NCBI RefSeq assembly: GCF_001279775.1
Contig: NZ_LGDG01000285.1
Span: 1-33,281 of the forward strand
From: Streptomyces sp. MMG1533
GTDB taxonomy: Bacteria; Actinomycetota; Actinomycetes; Streptomycetales; Streptomycetaceae
Direction of reading: 5' to 3'
DNA: 33,281 nucleotides
Below are positions 25,507-33,281 of the stretch, piece by piece. Each line of letters starts with the position of its first letter. The stretch's first letter is position 1. A program made the position numbers and the translations under genes. The notes below the pieces were generated by a model. The model saw only the letters and a program-made list of their open reading frames with translations, had not been told where the DNA came from and ran no database searches.

Positions 25507-26882
25507 CGTCGAGCAGCTCCACGGCGACGGCCCGCACCTCCACGGAGGCGCGGGCCGTCGCCCGTACCCAAACGCTGATCAAGGGCATGAACGGCATCGG
25601 TGTCGTTCGCAAGACCACCCTCCCCGGCGGCCTGCGCATCGTCACCGAGACGCTGCCCTCGGTGCGCTCGGCGACCTTCGGCATCTGGGCCCACGTCGGC
25701 TCCCGCGACGAGACGCCGTCCCTGAACGGCGCCACGCACTACCTGGAGCACCTCCTCTTCAAGGGCACGCAGCGCCGCTCCGCCCTGGACATCTCCTCCG
25801 CCATCGACGCGGTCGGCGGCGAGATGAACGCGTTCACGGCGAAGGAGTACACGTGCTACTACGCGCGCGTGCTCGACACCGACCTGCCCCTGGCCATCGA
25901 CGTCGTCTGCGACATGCTCACGGGCTCCCTCATCCTCGAAGAGGACGTCAACGTCGAGCGCGGCGCGATCCTCGAAGAGATCGCCATGACCGAGGACGAC
26001 CCGGGCGACTGCGTGCACGACCTGTTCGCGCACACCATGTTCGGCGACAACCCCCTCGGCCGCCCGGTGCTCGGCACGGTCGACACGGTCAACGCCCTCA
26101 CCGCCGACCGCATCCGCCGCTTCTACAAGAAGCACTACGACCCGACCCACCTCGTCGTCGCCGCGGCCGGCAACATCGACCACAACAAGGTCGTACGACA
26201 GGTCCGCGCCGCCTTCGAGAGGGCGGGCACCCTCAAGAACCTGGACGCCGCGCCCATCGCGCCCCGCGACGGCCGCCGCACCCTGCGCACCGCGGGCCGC
26301 GTCGAGCTGATCGGCCGCAAGACCGAACAGGCCCACGTCGTGCTCGGCATGCCGGGCCTGGCCCGGACGGACGAGCGCCGCTGGGCGCTCGGGGTGCTCA
26401 ACACGGCTCTCGGCGGCGGTATGTCCTCCCGCCTCTTCCAGGAGGTCCGCGAGAAGCGCGGCCTGGCCTACAGCGTGTACTCGTACACCTCCGGCTTCGC
26501 CGACTGCGGCCTCTTCGGCGTGTACGCGGGCTGCCGTCCGAGCCAGGTGCACGACGTCCTGAAGATCTGCCGCGACGAACTCGACCACGTCGCCGAGCAC
26601 GGCCTGTCGGACGACGAGATCGGCCGCGCCATCGGCCAGCTGCAGGGCTCCACCGTCCTGGGCCTGGAGGACACCGGCGCGCTGATGAACCGTATCGGCA
26701 AGAGCGAGCTGTGCTGGGGCGAGCAGATGTCCGTCGACGACATGCTGGCCCGGATAGCCTCGGTCACCCCGGACGCCGTCCGCTCGGTCGCCCGCGAGAT
26801 CCTGGGCCGACGACCCTCACTGTCGGTCATCGGTCCGCTGAAGGACAAGCAGGCGTCCCGTCTGCACGAGGCCGTCGCCTGA
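25503..26882 (+). CDS. M16 family zinc peptidase
   Basis: The 459-residue protein has the inverted zinc motif H79-Y-L-E82-H83 and the distal ligand Glu159 in [10 protein letters not shown], 76 residues on, as in M16 processing peptidases. The C-terminal half is the inactive second M16 fold ([26 protein letters not shown]). There is no signal peptide, so it acts in the cytoplasm. Its GTG start overlaps the pnp stop by four bases, so translation is coupled to PNPase. The first 30 residues are a low-complexity Ser/Thr/Ala extension, and a later GTG start is possible. In this position the gene is conserved in actinobacteria; the natural substrate is not known. Confidence 0.93.
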   Translation: MTSSSSTATARTSTEARAVARTQTLIKGMNGIGVVRKTTLPGGLRIVTETLPSVRSATFGIWAHVGSRDETPSLNGATHYLEHLLFKGTQRRSALDISSAIDAVGGEMNAFTAKEYTCYYARVLDTDLPLAIDVVCDMLTGSLILEEDVNVERGAILEEIAMTEDDPGDCVHDLFAHTMFGDNPLGRPVLGTVDTVNALTADRIRRFYKKHYDPTHLVVAAAGNIDHNKVVRQVRAAFERAGTLKNLDAAPIAPRDGRRTLRTAGRVELIGRKTEQAHVVLGMPGLARTDERRWALGVLNTALGGGMSSRLFQEVREKRGLAYSVYSYTSGFADCGLFGVYAGCRPSQVHDVLKICRDELDHVAEHGLSDDEIGRAIGQLQGSTVLGLEDTGALMNRIGKSELCWGEQMSVDDMLARIASVTPDAVRSVAREILGRRPSLSVIGPLKDKQASRLHEAVA

Positions 26883-26890
26883 TCAAGTCC

Positions 26891-26930
26891 GAAACTCCGC
26901 GACTCCGAAACTCCGAGACTCCGGAACCCC
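26891..26930. repeat. Five degenerate copies of an 8-bp tandem repeat between the M16 peptidase gene and dapB
   Basis: GAAACTCC, GCGACTCC, GAAACTCC, GAGACTCC and GGAACCCC follow head to tail and fill most of the 65-base gap, ending 17 bases before dapB. The ribosome-binding site AAGGAAG of dapB begins just after the array. Confidence 0.85.
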
Positions 26931-26935
26931 GGTAA

Positions 26936-27700
<765 letters not shown>

Positions 27701-27708
27701 CACCCGCC

Positions 27709-28164
27709 ATGCGAGCCAAGCTCTCCTACGCCACAACGGCCGCCGTCCTGGTCTTCTACTTCGTCCTGGTCGGCAGTCGCGGCGTCATGCTCATCCAGTC
27801 CGGCACGCTCCTCACCGTCACCTTCGGCGTGGCGGTGCTGATCCTGCCGGTCATCGGCGTGTGGTTCCTGTGGAAGAACACCGAGTTCGTCCGCAAGGCC
27901 AACCAGCTCGCCGCGGAACTCGACGCCCAGGGCGGCCTGCCCGTCGACGAGCTGAAGCGCACCCCCGGCGGCCGCATCGACCGCGACTCCGCCGACGAGG
28001 TCTTCGCCAAGCGCAAGGCCGAGACGGAAGCCGCCCCCGACGACTGGCGCAGCTGGTTCCGCCTCGCCGTCGCCTACCACGACGCCCGCGACACCCCGCG
28101 CGCCCGCAAAGCGATGCAGCGGGCGATAGCCCTGCACGACGGCAAGCCGGTCCAGGCGGCCTGA
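27709..28164 (+). CDS. Small membrane protein with a TPR-like C-terminus
   Basis: The 151-residue protein has two membrane helices (about 7-24 and 33-54) and a cytoplasmic part ending in WRSWFRLAVAYHDARDTPRARKAMQRAIALH, which reads as one TPR-type helix pair. It begins eight bases after dapB ends, so it belongs to the same transcript, and a terminator follows. I know similar proteins in this position in Streptomyces without an assigned function. It may recruit partners to the membrane; nothing here shows which. Confidence 0.85.
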   Translation: MRAKLSYATTAAVLVFYFVLVGSRGVMLIQSGTLLTVTFGVAVLILPVIGVWFLWKNTEFVRKANQLAAELDAQGGLPVDELKRTPGGRIDRDSADEVFAKRKAETEAAPDDWRSWFRLAVAYHDARDTPRARKAMQRAIALHDGKPVQAA

Positions 28165-28181
28165 CCGCCCCCTCGTTACGC

Positions 28182-28222
28182 CGAAGGGGCCGACCCGCAC
28201 CACATGCGGGTCGGCCCCTTCG
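28182..28222. terminator. Bidirectional terminator, perfect 18-bp stem
   Basis: CGAAGGGGCC... pairs without mismatch with ...GGCCCCTTCG around the five-base loop CCACA. It separates converging genes and can end both transcripts. Confidence 0.95.
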
Positions 28223-28237
28223 CGTCGCTGACCGAGG

Positions 28238-28819
28238 TCAGCCTCGCCGGTACTCCTCACCCCACGCCTCGATCGTGTCCGACGCCCTGTCGAAGGCCTC
28301 GGCACGCGCGAGGAAGTCCGCGTTGTGCGTGGTCAGCAGAACCGGCACATCATTCGTGGCACGGTCATGCCGTACGAGGAGCAGCGCCTGGCCCTGAACG
28401 GTGCGCGGCAGCCCGAGCCAGCGCACCGGCTGCTGCACGGTCCGCACGGACGTCACCCGGTCCCAGGGAACCGTGCGGGTGAGGAAGAAGTCCACCCGGC
28501 GCAGCCCCTGTGCGCTCACCCACACGCCCACGCGCAGCAGCCGCAGGGCTCCGACGATGACGAGCAGCGCGATACCGAGGACCACTCCCGCCTCGGTCAC
28601 CGAGTCGGTCAAGGCGATGATGACGCCCGCGAACAGGACGTACGAGGCGAGCAGCAGCAGGATCGCGGCAACACCCACGCGCCACGGGCCGGGGCGGTAG
28701 GGGCGCCGCCAGCGGTCGCGGTCGTCGAACGGCAACGCGACGTCGTCCGTCGCTTCGAATGCGCGGTCGGCCGTCAGGAAGGGCAGGGGCACGGCTGGGT
28801 CCTCACTCAATCCATCCAT
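28238..28819 (-). CDS. PH-domain-like membrane protein
   Basis: The 193-residue protein has a 45-residue acidic/Pro-rich N-terminus, two membrane helices (about 48-70 and 76-96), and a C-terminal domain beginning VWVSAQGLRRVDFFLTRTVPWDRVTSVR. That opening is typical of bacterial PH-like domains found in small actinobacterial membrane proteins. It likely acts at the inner face of the membrane. The 78-residue gene lies 65 bases upstream on the same strand; they may be co-transcribed. No specific function is known. Confidence 0.82.
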   Translation of the reverse strand: MDGLSEDPAVPLPFLTADRAFEATDDVALPFDDRDRWRRPYRPGPWRVGVAAILLLLASYVLFAGVIIALTDSVTEAGVVLGIALLVIVGALRLLRVGVWVSAQGLRRVDFFLTRTVPWDRVTSVRTVQQPVRWLGLPRTVQGQALLLVRHDRATNDVPVLLTTHNADFLARAEAFDRASDTIEAWGEEYRRG

Positions 28820-28884
28820 GGGCTGTGCCCGGTGAGGTTATCTACCTGTGTCCCTGCTCACCACCCTTGGGGGTCCGGATGAGG

Positions 28885-29121
28885 TCAGTGCCCCTGGGAC
28901 GCCTGGGACTGCTGTGTCTGCGCAGACTGATCCGGACTGAGCGCCGGCATCCCGACGACCAGCGAACCCACGAGTGCGGCGACGATGGTGAACCCCAGAA
29001 GCCAGTGCCCGGCCATTTGACTGACGGACGCCCGCTCGCGGGGCGGGGGAGTGACATTGCTGCGGAACTTGTCGGCTTCGGCGAGGAAGGCGAACGGTAC
29101 GGGTTCGCGCCGACGGAACAT
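28885..29121 (-). CDS. Small single-pass membrane protein
   Basis: The ATG at 29121 is preferred because GGGAGAAG precedes it; an upstream start at 29169 would run over that site. The 78-residue protein begins MFRRREPVPFAFLAEADKF, has a hydrophobic helix at about residues 39-58 (LLGFTIVAALVGSLVVG) and a Gln/Ser-rich tail. I recall similar small proteins in Streptomyces near thyX but no function. It is divergent from thyX across about 200 bases. Confidence 0.65.
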   Translation of the reverse strand: MFRRREPVPFAFLAEADKFRSNVTPPPRERASVSQMAGHWLLGFTIVAALVGSLVVGMPALSPDQSAQTQQSQASQGH

Positions 29122-29275
29122 CGGGGGTACTTCTCCCTTCGGGGTAGAACGAGTGACTCTCACTGACACAGACGAGCGGGTGCCCCAAAAGGTGCCAGGT
29201 TTCCCCGAATTCGCAGAAGTTCACCGAAGTTGTCGCGTCCCGGCACCGAACGCCCCGATGTCAGTGCCGGGCCGT

Positions 29276-29281
29276 AGAGTG
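29276..29281 (+). promoter_or_regulatory. -10 box candidate for thyX
   Basis: TAGAGT fits the Streptomyces -10 consensus and would start transcription about 35 bases before thyX. The -35 region is weak. Confidence 0.45.
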
Positions 29282-29321
29282 GGCGCCGCCCGAGAGAAGT
29301 GATGGAAGGACCCTCCGAGCC

Positions 29322-30062
29322 GTGACCGACACCCCCGCCGACGACCTCAAGCCCAGCTTCCGCAGCGACGTCACCGTCGAGCTGGTCAAGCACACCGCGT
29401 CCGACTCCGACGTGCTCTTCGCCGCCCGCGTCTCGACCGTCGGTGAGCAGTCCCTGGACGAGCTGGGCAAGGACCCGGAGCGCTCCAAGGGCCTGATCAA
29501 CTACCTCATGCGGGACCGGCACGGCAGTCCCTTCGAGCACAACTCGATGACCTTCTTCATCAGCGCCCCGATCTTCGTGTTCCGCGAGTTCATGCGGCAC
29601 CGCGTGGGCTGGTCGTACAACGAGGAGAGCGGCCGCTACCGGGAGCTCGAGCCGGTCTTCTACGTCCCCGGGGAGTCCCGCAAGCTCGTCCAGGAGGGCC
29701 GCCCCGGCAAGTACGTCTTCGTCGAGGGCACCCAGGCCCAGCAGGAGCTGGTCGCCCGCACCATGGAGGACTCCTACCGCCAGGCGTACGAGGCCTACCA
29801 GGAGATGCTCGCCGCCGGCGTCGCTCGCGAGGTCGCTCGCGCGGTCCTCCCCGTCGGCCTCTTCTCCTCGATGTACGCCACCTGCAACGCCCGTTCGCTG
29901 ATGCACTTCCTCGGCCTGCGCACCCAGCACGAGCTGGCGAAGGTCCCGTCCTTCCCGCAGCGGGAGATCGAGATGGTCGGCGAGAAGATGGAGGCCGAGT
30001 GGGCCAAGCTCATGCCGCTCACGTACGCCGCCTTCAATGCGAACGGCCGTGTGGCGCCGTAG
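29322..30062 (+). CDS. thyX: Flavin-dependent thymidylate synthase
   Basis: ThyX makes dTMP from dUMP using methylenetetrahydrofolate and FAD, with NADPH as reductant. The 246-residue protein carries the ThyX signature R92-H-R94 followed by VGWSYNEESGRY (Ser103), plus FEHNSMTFFI and LPVGLFSSMYATCNARSLMHFL, the regions for FAD and dUMP. The GTG start has GGAAGGA 11 bases ahead. A hairpin about 100 bases after the stop separates it from dapA. Confidence 0.97.
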   Translation: MTDTPADDLKPSFRSDVTVELVKHTASDSDVLFAARVSTVGEQSLDELGKDPERSKGLINYLMRDRHGSPFEHNSMTFFISAPIFVFREFMRHRVGWSYNEESGRYRELEPVFYVPGESRKLVQEGRPGKYVFVEGTQAQQELVARTMEDSYRQAYEAYQEMLAAGVAREVARAVLPVGLFSSMYATCNARSLMHFLGLRTQHELAKVPSFPQREIEMVGEKMEAEWAKLMPLTYAAFNANGRVAP

Positions 30063-30161
30063 CGCACCCTCGTTCCCGTGCCGGGCACAGATGTACGGGT
30101 CAGTCGCGCGAAGTGTCCGTATTGCGGCATTTGGTGAAGTTCATCTAGCCTGATCAAACGG

Positions 30162-30201
30162 ACCCGGCACTGCTTGAACCCCCGAGCAGGCAGTGCCGGG
30201 T
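30162..30201. terminator. Hairpin between thyX and dapA
   Basis: ACCCGGCACTGC pairs perfectly with GCAGTGCCGGGT across a 16-base loop. It lies about 100 bases after thyX and 74 before dapA. Termination of thyX is the simplest role. Confidence 0.75.
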
Positions 30202-30261
30202 TCCATGTTTGTCATGACTTTTCCCAGCCCCCCTAGGGCAGACCCCGCCCTGAGCAACGAG

Positions 30262-30267
30262 TAGCGT
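30262..30267 (+). promoter_or_regulatory. -10 box placing the dapA transcript start at its ATG
   Basis: TAGCGT ends seven bases before the dapA ATG at 30275. A start of transcription 7-8 bases after the box falls on the initiation codon, and no ribosome-binding site is present. This is the arrangement of leaderless Streptomyces genes. The -35 box is not clear. Confidence 0.5.
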
Positions 30268-30274
30268 GTTACCC

Positions 30275-31174
30275 ATGGCTCCGACCTCCACTCCGCAGAC
30301 CCCCTTCGGGCGGGTCCTCACCGCCATGGTCACGCCCTTCACGGCGGACGGCGCACTCGACCTCGACGGCGCACAGCGGCTCGCCACCCACCTGGTGGAC
30401 GCAGGCAACGACGGCCTGATCATCAACGGGACCACCGGTGAGTCCCCCACCACCAGCGACGCGGAGAAATCGGATCTCGTACGAGCCGTCCTGGAGGCCG
30501 TCGGCGACCGCGCCCACGTCGTCGCCGGCGTCGGCACGAACGACACCCATCACAGCATCGAGCTCGCCCGTGCGGCCGAGAAGGCGGGCGCACACGGCCT
30601 CCTCGTCGTCACGCCGTACTACAACAAGCCCCCGCAGGAGGGCCTGTATCGGCACTTCACGGTTATCGCCGATGCCTCCGAGCTGCCGGTCATGCTGTAC
30701 GACATCCCCGGCCGGAGCGGCGTCCCGATCAACACCGAGACGCTCGTCCGCCTCGCCGAGCACCCGCGGATCGTCGCCAACAAGGACGCCAAGGGCGACC
30801 TCGGCCGCGCCAGCTGGGCCATCGCCCGTTCCGGCCTCGCCTGGTACTCCGGCGACGACATGCTGAACCTGCCGCTGCTCTCCGTGGGTGCGGTCGGCTT
30901 CGTCTCGGTCGTAGGCCACGTGGTCACGCCCGACCTGAGGGCCCTCGTGGAGGCGTTCGTCTCCGGTGACGTCCAGAAGGCGACCGAGATCCACCAGAAG
31001 CTGCTCCCGGTCTACACCGGCATGTTCCGCACCCAGGGCGTCATGACCACCAAGGCCGCGCTCGCCCTCCAGGGCCTGCCCGCCGGACCGCTGCGTGCCC
31101 CCATGGTCGAGCTCGCGCCCGAGGAGGTCGAGCAGCTCAAGATCGATCTTGCCGCGGGCGGGGTACAGCTCTAG
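30275..31174 (+). CDS. dapA: 4-hydroxy-tetrahydrodipicolinate synthase
   Basis: DapA condenses pyruvate with aspartate semialdehyde, the first step of the diaminopimelate/lysine branch. The 299-residue TIM-barrel protein has GTTGES (52-57), the Tyr of PYYNKP (114-119), Tyr142 in YDIPGRSG and the Schiff-base Lys170 in ANKDAKGD. The ATG at 30275 is chosen; a GTG three codons earlier would overlap the -10 box. It has no ribosome-binding site, see the promoter entry. RNase J follows after about 150 bases. Confidence 0.96.
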   Translation: MAPTSTPQTPFGRVLTAMVTPFTADGALDLDGAQRLATHLVDAGNDGLIINGTTGESPTTSDAEKSDLVRAVLEAVGDRAHVVAGVGTNDTHHSIELARAAEKAGAHGLLVVTPYYNKPPQEGLYRHFTVIADASELPVMLYDIPGRSGVPINTETLVRLAEHPRIVANKDAKGDLGRASWAIARSGLAWYSGDDMLNLPLLSVGAVGFVSVVGHVVTPDLRALVEAFVSGDVQKATEIHQKLLPVYTGMFRTQGVMTTKAALALQGLPAGPLRAPMVELAPEEVEQLKIDLAAGGVQL

Positions 31175-31184
31175 CACCAGACTT

Positions 31185-31200
31185 CGCGAACCCGTTCGCG
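31185..31200. promoter_or_regulatory. 16-bp inverted repeat after dapA
   Basis: CGCGAAC and GTTCGCG flank two cytosines. The loop is too short for a full hairpin, so it looks more like a symmetrical protein-binding site; a short stem with a four-base loop is also possible. It lies 11 bases after dapA. Confidence 0.4.
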
Positions 31201-31279
31201 CGATCAGACTTCACAACTGAATAAACAGGCCACCGGTGCCTGTGTCCACAACGACAACTGCTTCTGCACGAACGTCATG

Positions 31280-31309
31280 CGCGCCACGTGCCCACCGGTA
31301 CGTGGCGCG
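31280..31309 (+). other. Hairpin in the rnj leader
   Basis: CGCGCCACGT pairs perfectly with ACGTGGCGCG around a 10-base loop, ending 18 bases before the rnj start codon and just before its GAGGAG site. It may control access of ribosomes, or be a processing site. Confidence 0.75.
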
Positions 31310-31327
31310 TGTGGTGAGGAGAGTCTT

Positions 31328-33013
31328 TTGAGTCATCCGCATCCTGAACTCGGTCCGCCCCCGCCGCTCGCCGAGGGCGGCCTACGCGTCACCCCGCTCG
31401 GCGGCCTGGGCGAAATCGGCCGGAACATGACGGTCTTCGAGTACGGCGGCCGTCTGCTGATCGTCGACTGCGGCGTGCTCTTCCCCGAGGAGGAGCAGCC
31501 CGGAATCGACCTGATCCTGCCGGACTTCTCGTCCGTCCGGGACCGTCTCGACGACATCGAGGGCATCGTCCTCACGCACGGCCACGAGGACCACATCGGC
31601 GGCGTCCCCTATCTCCTCCGCGAGAAGCCGGACATCCCGTTGATCGGCTCCAAGCTGACCCTCGCCCTGATCGAGGCCAAGCTCCAGGAGCACCGCATCC
31701 GCCCGTACACCCTGGAGGTGGCGGAGGGGAACCGTGAGCGCATCGGCCCCTTCGACTGCGAGTTCGTCGCGGTCAACCACTCCATCCCGGACGCCCTGGC
31801 CGTGGCCATCCGTACGCCCGCCGGCATGGCGGTCCACACGGGCGACTTCAAGATGGACCAGCTCCCGCTGGACAACCGCCTCACGGATCTACACGCGTTC
31901 GCACGGCTGAGCGAGGAGGGGATCGACCTCCTCCTCGCCGACTCGACGAACGCGGAGGTCCCGGGCTTCGTTCCGCCCGAGCGCGACATCTCCAACGTCC
32001 TGCGCACGGTCTTCGCGAACGCCCAAAAGCGGATCATCGTGGCGAGTTTCGCCAGCCACGTCCACCGCATCCAGCAGATCCTGGACGCGGCCCACGAGTA
32101 CGGCCGCAGGGTCGCCTTCGTCGGCCGCTCGATGGTCCGCAACATGGGCATCGCCAGGGACCTGGGCTACCTGAAGGTCCCGCCGGGCCTGGTCGTGGAC
32201 GTCAAGACGCTCGACGACCTGCCGGACCACGAGGTGGTCCTGGTCTGCACGGGTTCCCAGGGCGAACCGATGGCGGCGCTGTCCCGCATGGCCAACCGCG
32301 ACCACCAGATCCGCATCGTCCCCGGCGACACGGTCATCCTGGCGTCGTCGCTGATCCCCGGCAATGAGAACGCGGTCTACCGCGTCATCAACGGCCTGAC
32401 CCGCTGGGGCGCCAACGTCGTCCACAAGGGCAACGCCAAGGTGCACGTCTCCGGGCACGCGTCCGCGGGCGAGCTGCTGTACTTCTACAACATCTGCCGC
32501 CCGAAGAACCTGATGCCGGTCCACGGCGAATGGCGCCACCTGCGCGCCAACGCCGAGCTGGGCGCCCTGACCGGCGTCCCGCACGACCGGATCGTCATCG
32601 CAGAGGACGGCGTGGTCGTCGACCTGGTCGAGGGCAAGGCCAAGATCTCGGGCAAGGTCCAGGCGGGTTACGTGTACGTCGACGGCCTCTCGGTCGGCGA
32701 TGTGGGCGAGCCGGCGCTGAAGGACCGCAAGATCCTCGGAGACGAGGGCATCATCTCGGTCTTCTTGGTCATCGACTCCTCGACCGGCAAGATCACGGGC
32801 GGACCGCACGTCCAGGCCCGTGGCTCCGGTATCGAGGACTCGGTCTTCGGCGATGTCATCCCGAGGATCACCGAGGTGCTGGAGCGGTCGGCTCAGGACG
32901 GCGTCGTGGAGCCGCACCAGCTGCAGCAACTCATCCGCCGAACCCTGGGCAAGTGGGTCTCGGACAACTACCGGCGCAGGCCGATGATCCTCCCGGTGGT
33001 GGTGGAGGTCTGA
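31328..33013 (+). CDS. rnj: Ribonuclease J
   Basis: The TTG at 31328 is taken as start because GAGGAG lies about nine bases ahead and the product then begins MSHPHPELGPPPPL, as in other Streptomyces, giving 561 residues. RNase J is a metallo-beta-lactamase/beta-CASP nuclease with 5'-3' exonuclease and endonuclease activity in mRNA and rRNA maturation. The metal site H84-x-H86-x-D88-H89 is in THGHEDHIGG; further ligands lie in NHSIPD and HTGDFK. The beta-CASP core (DSTNAEVPGF through SGHASAGELL) and a C-terminal domain follow. TTG with a strong hairpin ahead suggests restrained translation. Confidence 0.96.
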   Translation: MSHPHPELGPPPPLAEGGLRVTPLGGLGEIGRNMTVFEYGGRLLIVDCGVLFPEEEQPGIDLILPDFSSVRDRLDDIEGIVLTHGHEDHIGGVPYLLREKPDIPLIGSKLTLALIEAKLQEHRIRPYTLEVAEGNRERIGPFDCEFVAVNHSIPDALAVAIRTPAGMAVHTGDFKMDQLPLDNRLTDLHAFARLSEEGIDLLLADSTNAEVPGFVPPERDISNVLRTVFANAQKRIIVASFASHVHRIQQILDAAHEYGRRVAFVGRSMVRNMGIARDLGYLKVPPGLVVDVKTLDDLPDHEVVLVCTGSQGEPMAALSRMANRDHQIRIVPGDTVILASSLIPGNENAVYRVINGLTRWGANVVHKGNAKVHVSGHASAGELLYFYNICRPKNLMPVHGEWRHLRANAELGALTGVPHDRIVIAEDGVVVDLVEGKAKISGKVQAGYVYVDGLSVGDVGEPALKDRKILGDEGIISVFLVIDSSTGKITGGPHVQARGSGIEDSVFGDVIPRITEVLERSAQDGVVEPHQLQQLIRRTLGKWVSDNYRRRPMILPVVVEV

Positions 33014-33041
33014 CGGTCCGTCGGCCTTCGTACGCGCGAAC

Positions 33042-33085
33042 CTGGAGGGGGGCGCCTCGATTTGCATCGAGGCGCCCCGCTCCAG
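33042..33085 (+). terminator. Terminator after rnj
   Basis: GGGGCGCCTCGAT pairs with ATCGAGGCGCCCC around a four-base loop (TTGC), and CTGGAG/CTCCAG extends the stem beyond a bulge. It begins 29 bases after the rnj stop. Confidence 0.92.
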
Positions 33086-33174
33086 TACGTTTACGGCTCC
33101 GCCCAGACGGGAACCCGGATGCTTCGTGCACCGGAACCAGTCCCCGGTGGGGGCGGGAATTCCGACTCAGAACC

Positions 33175-33281
33175 TCTGATAAAGTCGGAAGCGCCGGAAA
33201 GGGAAACGCGAGAGCGGGAACCTGGAAAGCACCGAGGAAATCGGATCGGAAAAGGTCTGATAGAGTCGGAAACGCAAGACC
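33175..33281 (+). promoter_or_regulatory. Probable rRNA operon promoter/leader region, cut by the window end
   Basis: TCTGATAAAGTCGGAAGCGC (33175-33194) is repeated as TCTGATAGAGTCGGAAACGC (33256-33275), 81 bases apart; each holds a -10-like hexamer (TAAAGT, TAGAGT). Sequences of the form TGATAGAGTCGGAAACGC lie upstream of 16S rRNA genes in Streptomyces, as I recall them, where several promoters are stacked. No 16S sequence is visible, so the gene would begin beyond the window. Confidence 0.7.

Noticed and set aside
30162..30201. Possible tRNA between thyX and dapA
   Set aside because: There is one stem with a 16-base loop only; no cloverleaf or TTC arm is present.
33086..33281. Start of 16S rRNA within the window
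   Set aside because: No conserved 16S 5' sequence is visible; only the leader-like blocks are.

Overview
The window reads as high-GC actinobacterial DNA, almost certainly Streptomyces. The evidence is strong G/C bias at third codon positions, frequent GTG starts, hairpin terminators without U-tracts, a BldB-like protein, and near-complete agreement (from memory) with Streptomyces PNPase, ThyX and RNase J. It splits into an accessory half (about 1-22.46 kb) built around an ESX-type (type VII) secretion system, and a conserved housekeeping half (about 22.5-33.0 kb). The last ~100 bases look like the promoter/leader of an rRNA operon whose 16S gene lies beyond the edge.

Left to right, the accessory half begins with a five-gene, mostly overlapping operon (240-3411): a SAV_915-like protein, a DUF6317-like helical protein, a 424-residue protein with a WXG-type N-terminus and a glycine-rich hydrophobic C-terminus, and two tandem paralogous membrane proteins. 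A second operon (3780-7210) encodes a coiled-coil protein, a PPE/WXG-like protein with a long disordered tail, and the mycosin protease MycP. The WXG100 pair EsxA and EsxB follow (7358-8081), EsxB carrying a C-terminal YxxxD motif. Next comes a three-gene module (8530-11951): a small AWDEW-type helical protein, a 758-residue WXG-headed candidate secreted protein, and an overlapping lipoprotein gene. A decayed HATPase-like fragment precedes a minus-strand block holding a lipoprotein gene, a doubtful small ORF and eccC. EccC is a single 1326-residue polypeptide with three FtsK/SpoIIIE ATPase domains. EccD is encoded divergently and is followed by two paralogous membrane-anchored PQQ/beta-propeller proteins that flank a minus-strand bldB-like gene.

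EsxA/EsxB (and probably the WXG-headed proteins) would be substrates, EccC the motor, EccD the membrane channel component and MycP the cell-surface protease. EccB and EccE are not in the window and would have to lie to the left or elsewhere. The two WXG proteins followed at once by membrane or lipoprotein genes look like candidate effector-immunity modules, which is the main inference here.

The housekeeping half carries rpsO, a structured leader resembling the Actino-pnp RNA, pnp, an M16 zinc peptidase, dapB, two small membrane-protein segments, thyX, dapA (apparently leaderless) and rnj. It couples RNA decay (PNPase, RNase J), lysine/diaminopimelate synthesis (DapA, DapB) and thymidylate synthesis (ThyX). 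Several start codons given here are internal to the longest open frames. They were chosen from ribosome-binding sites and family lengths.
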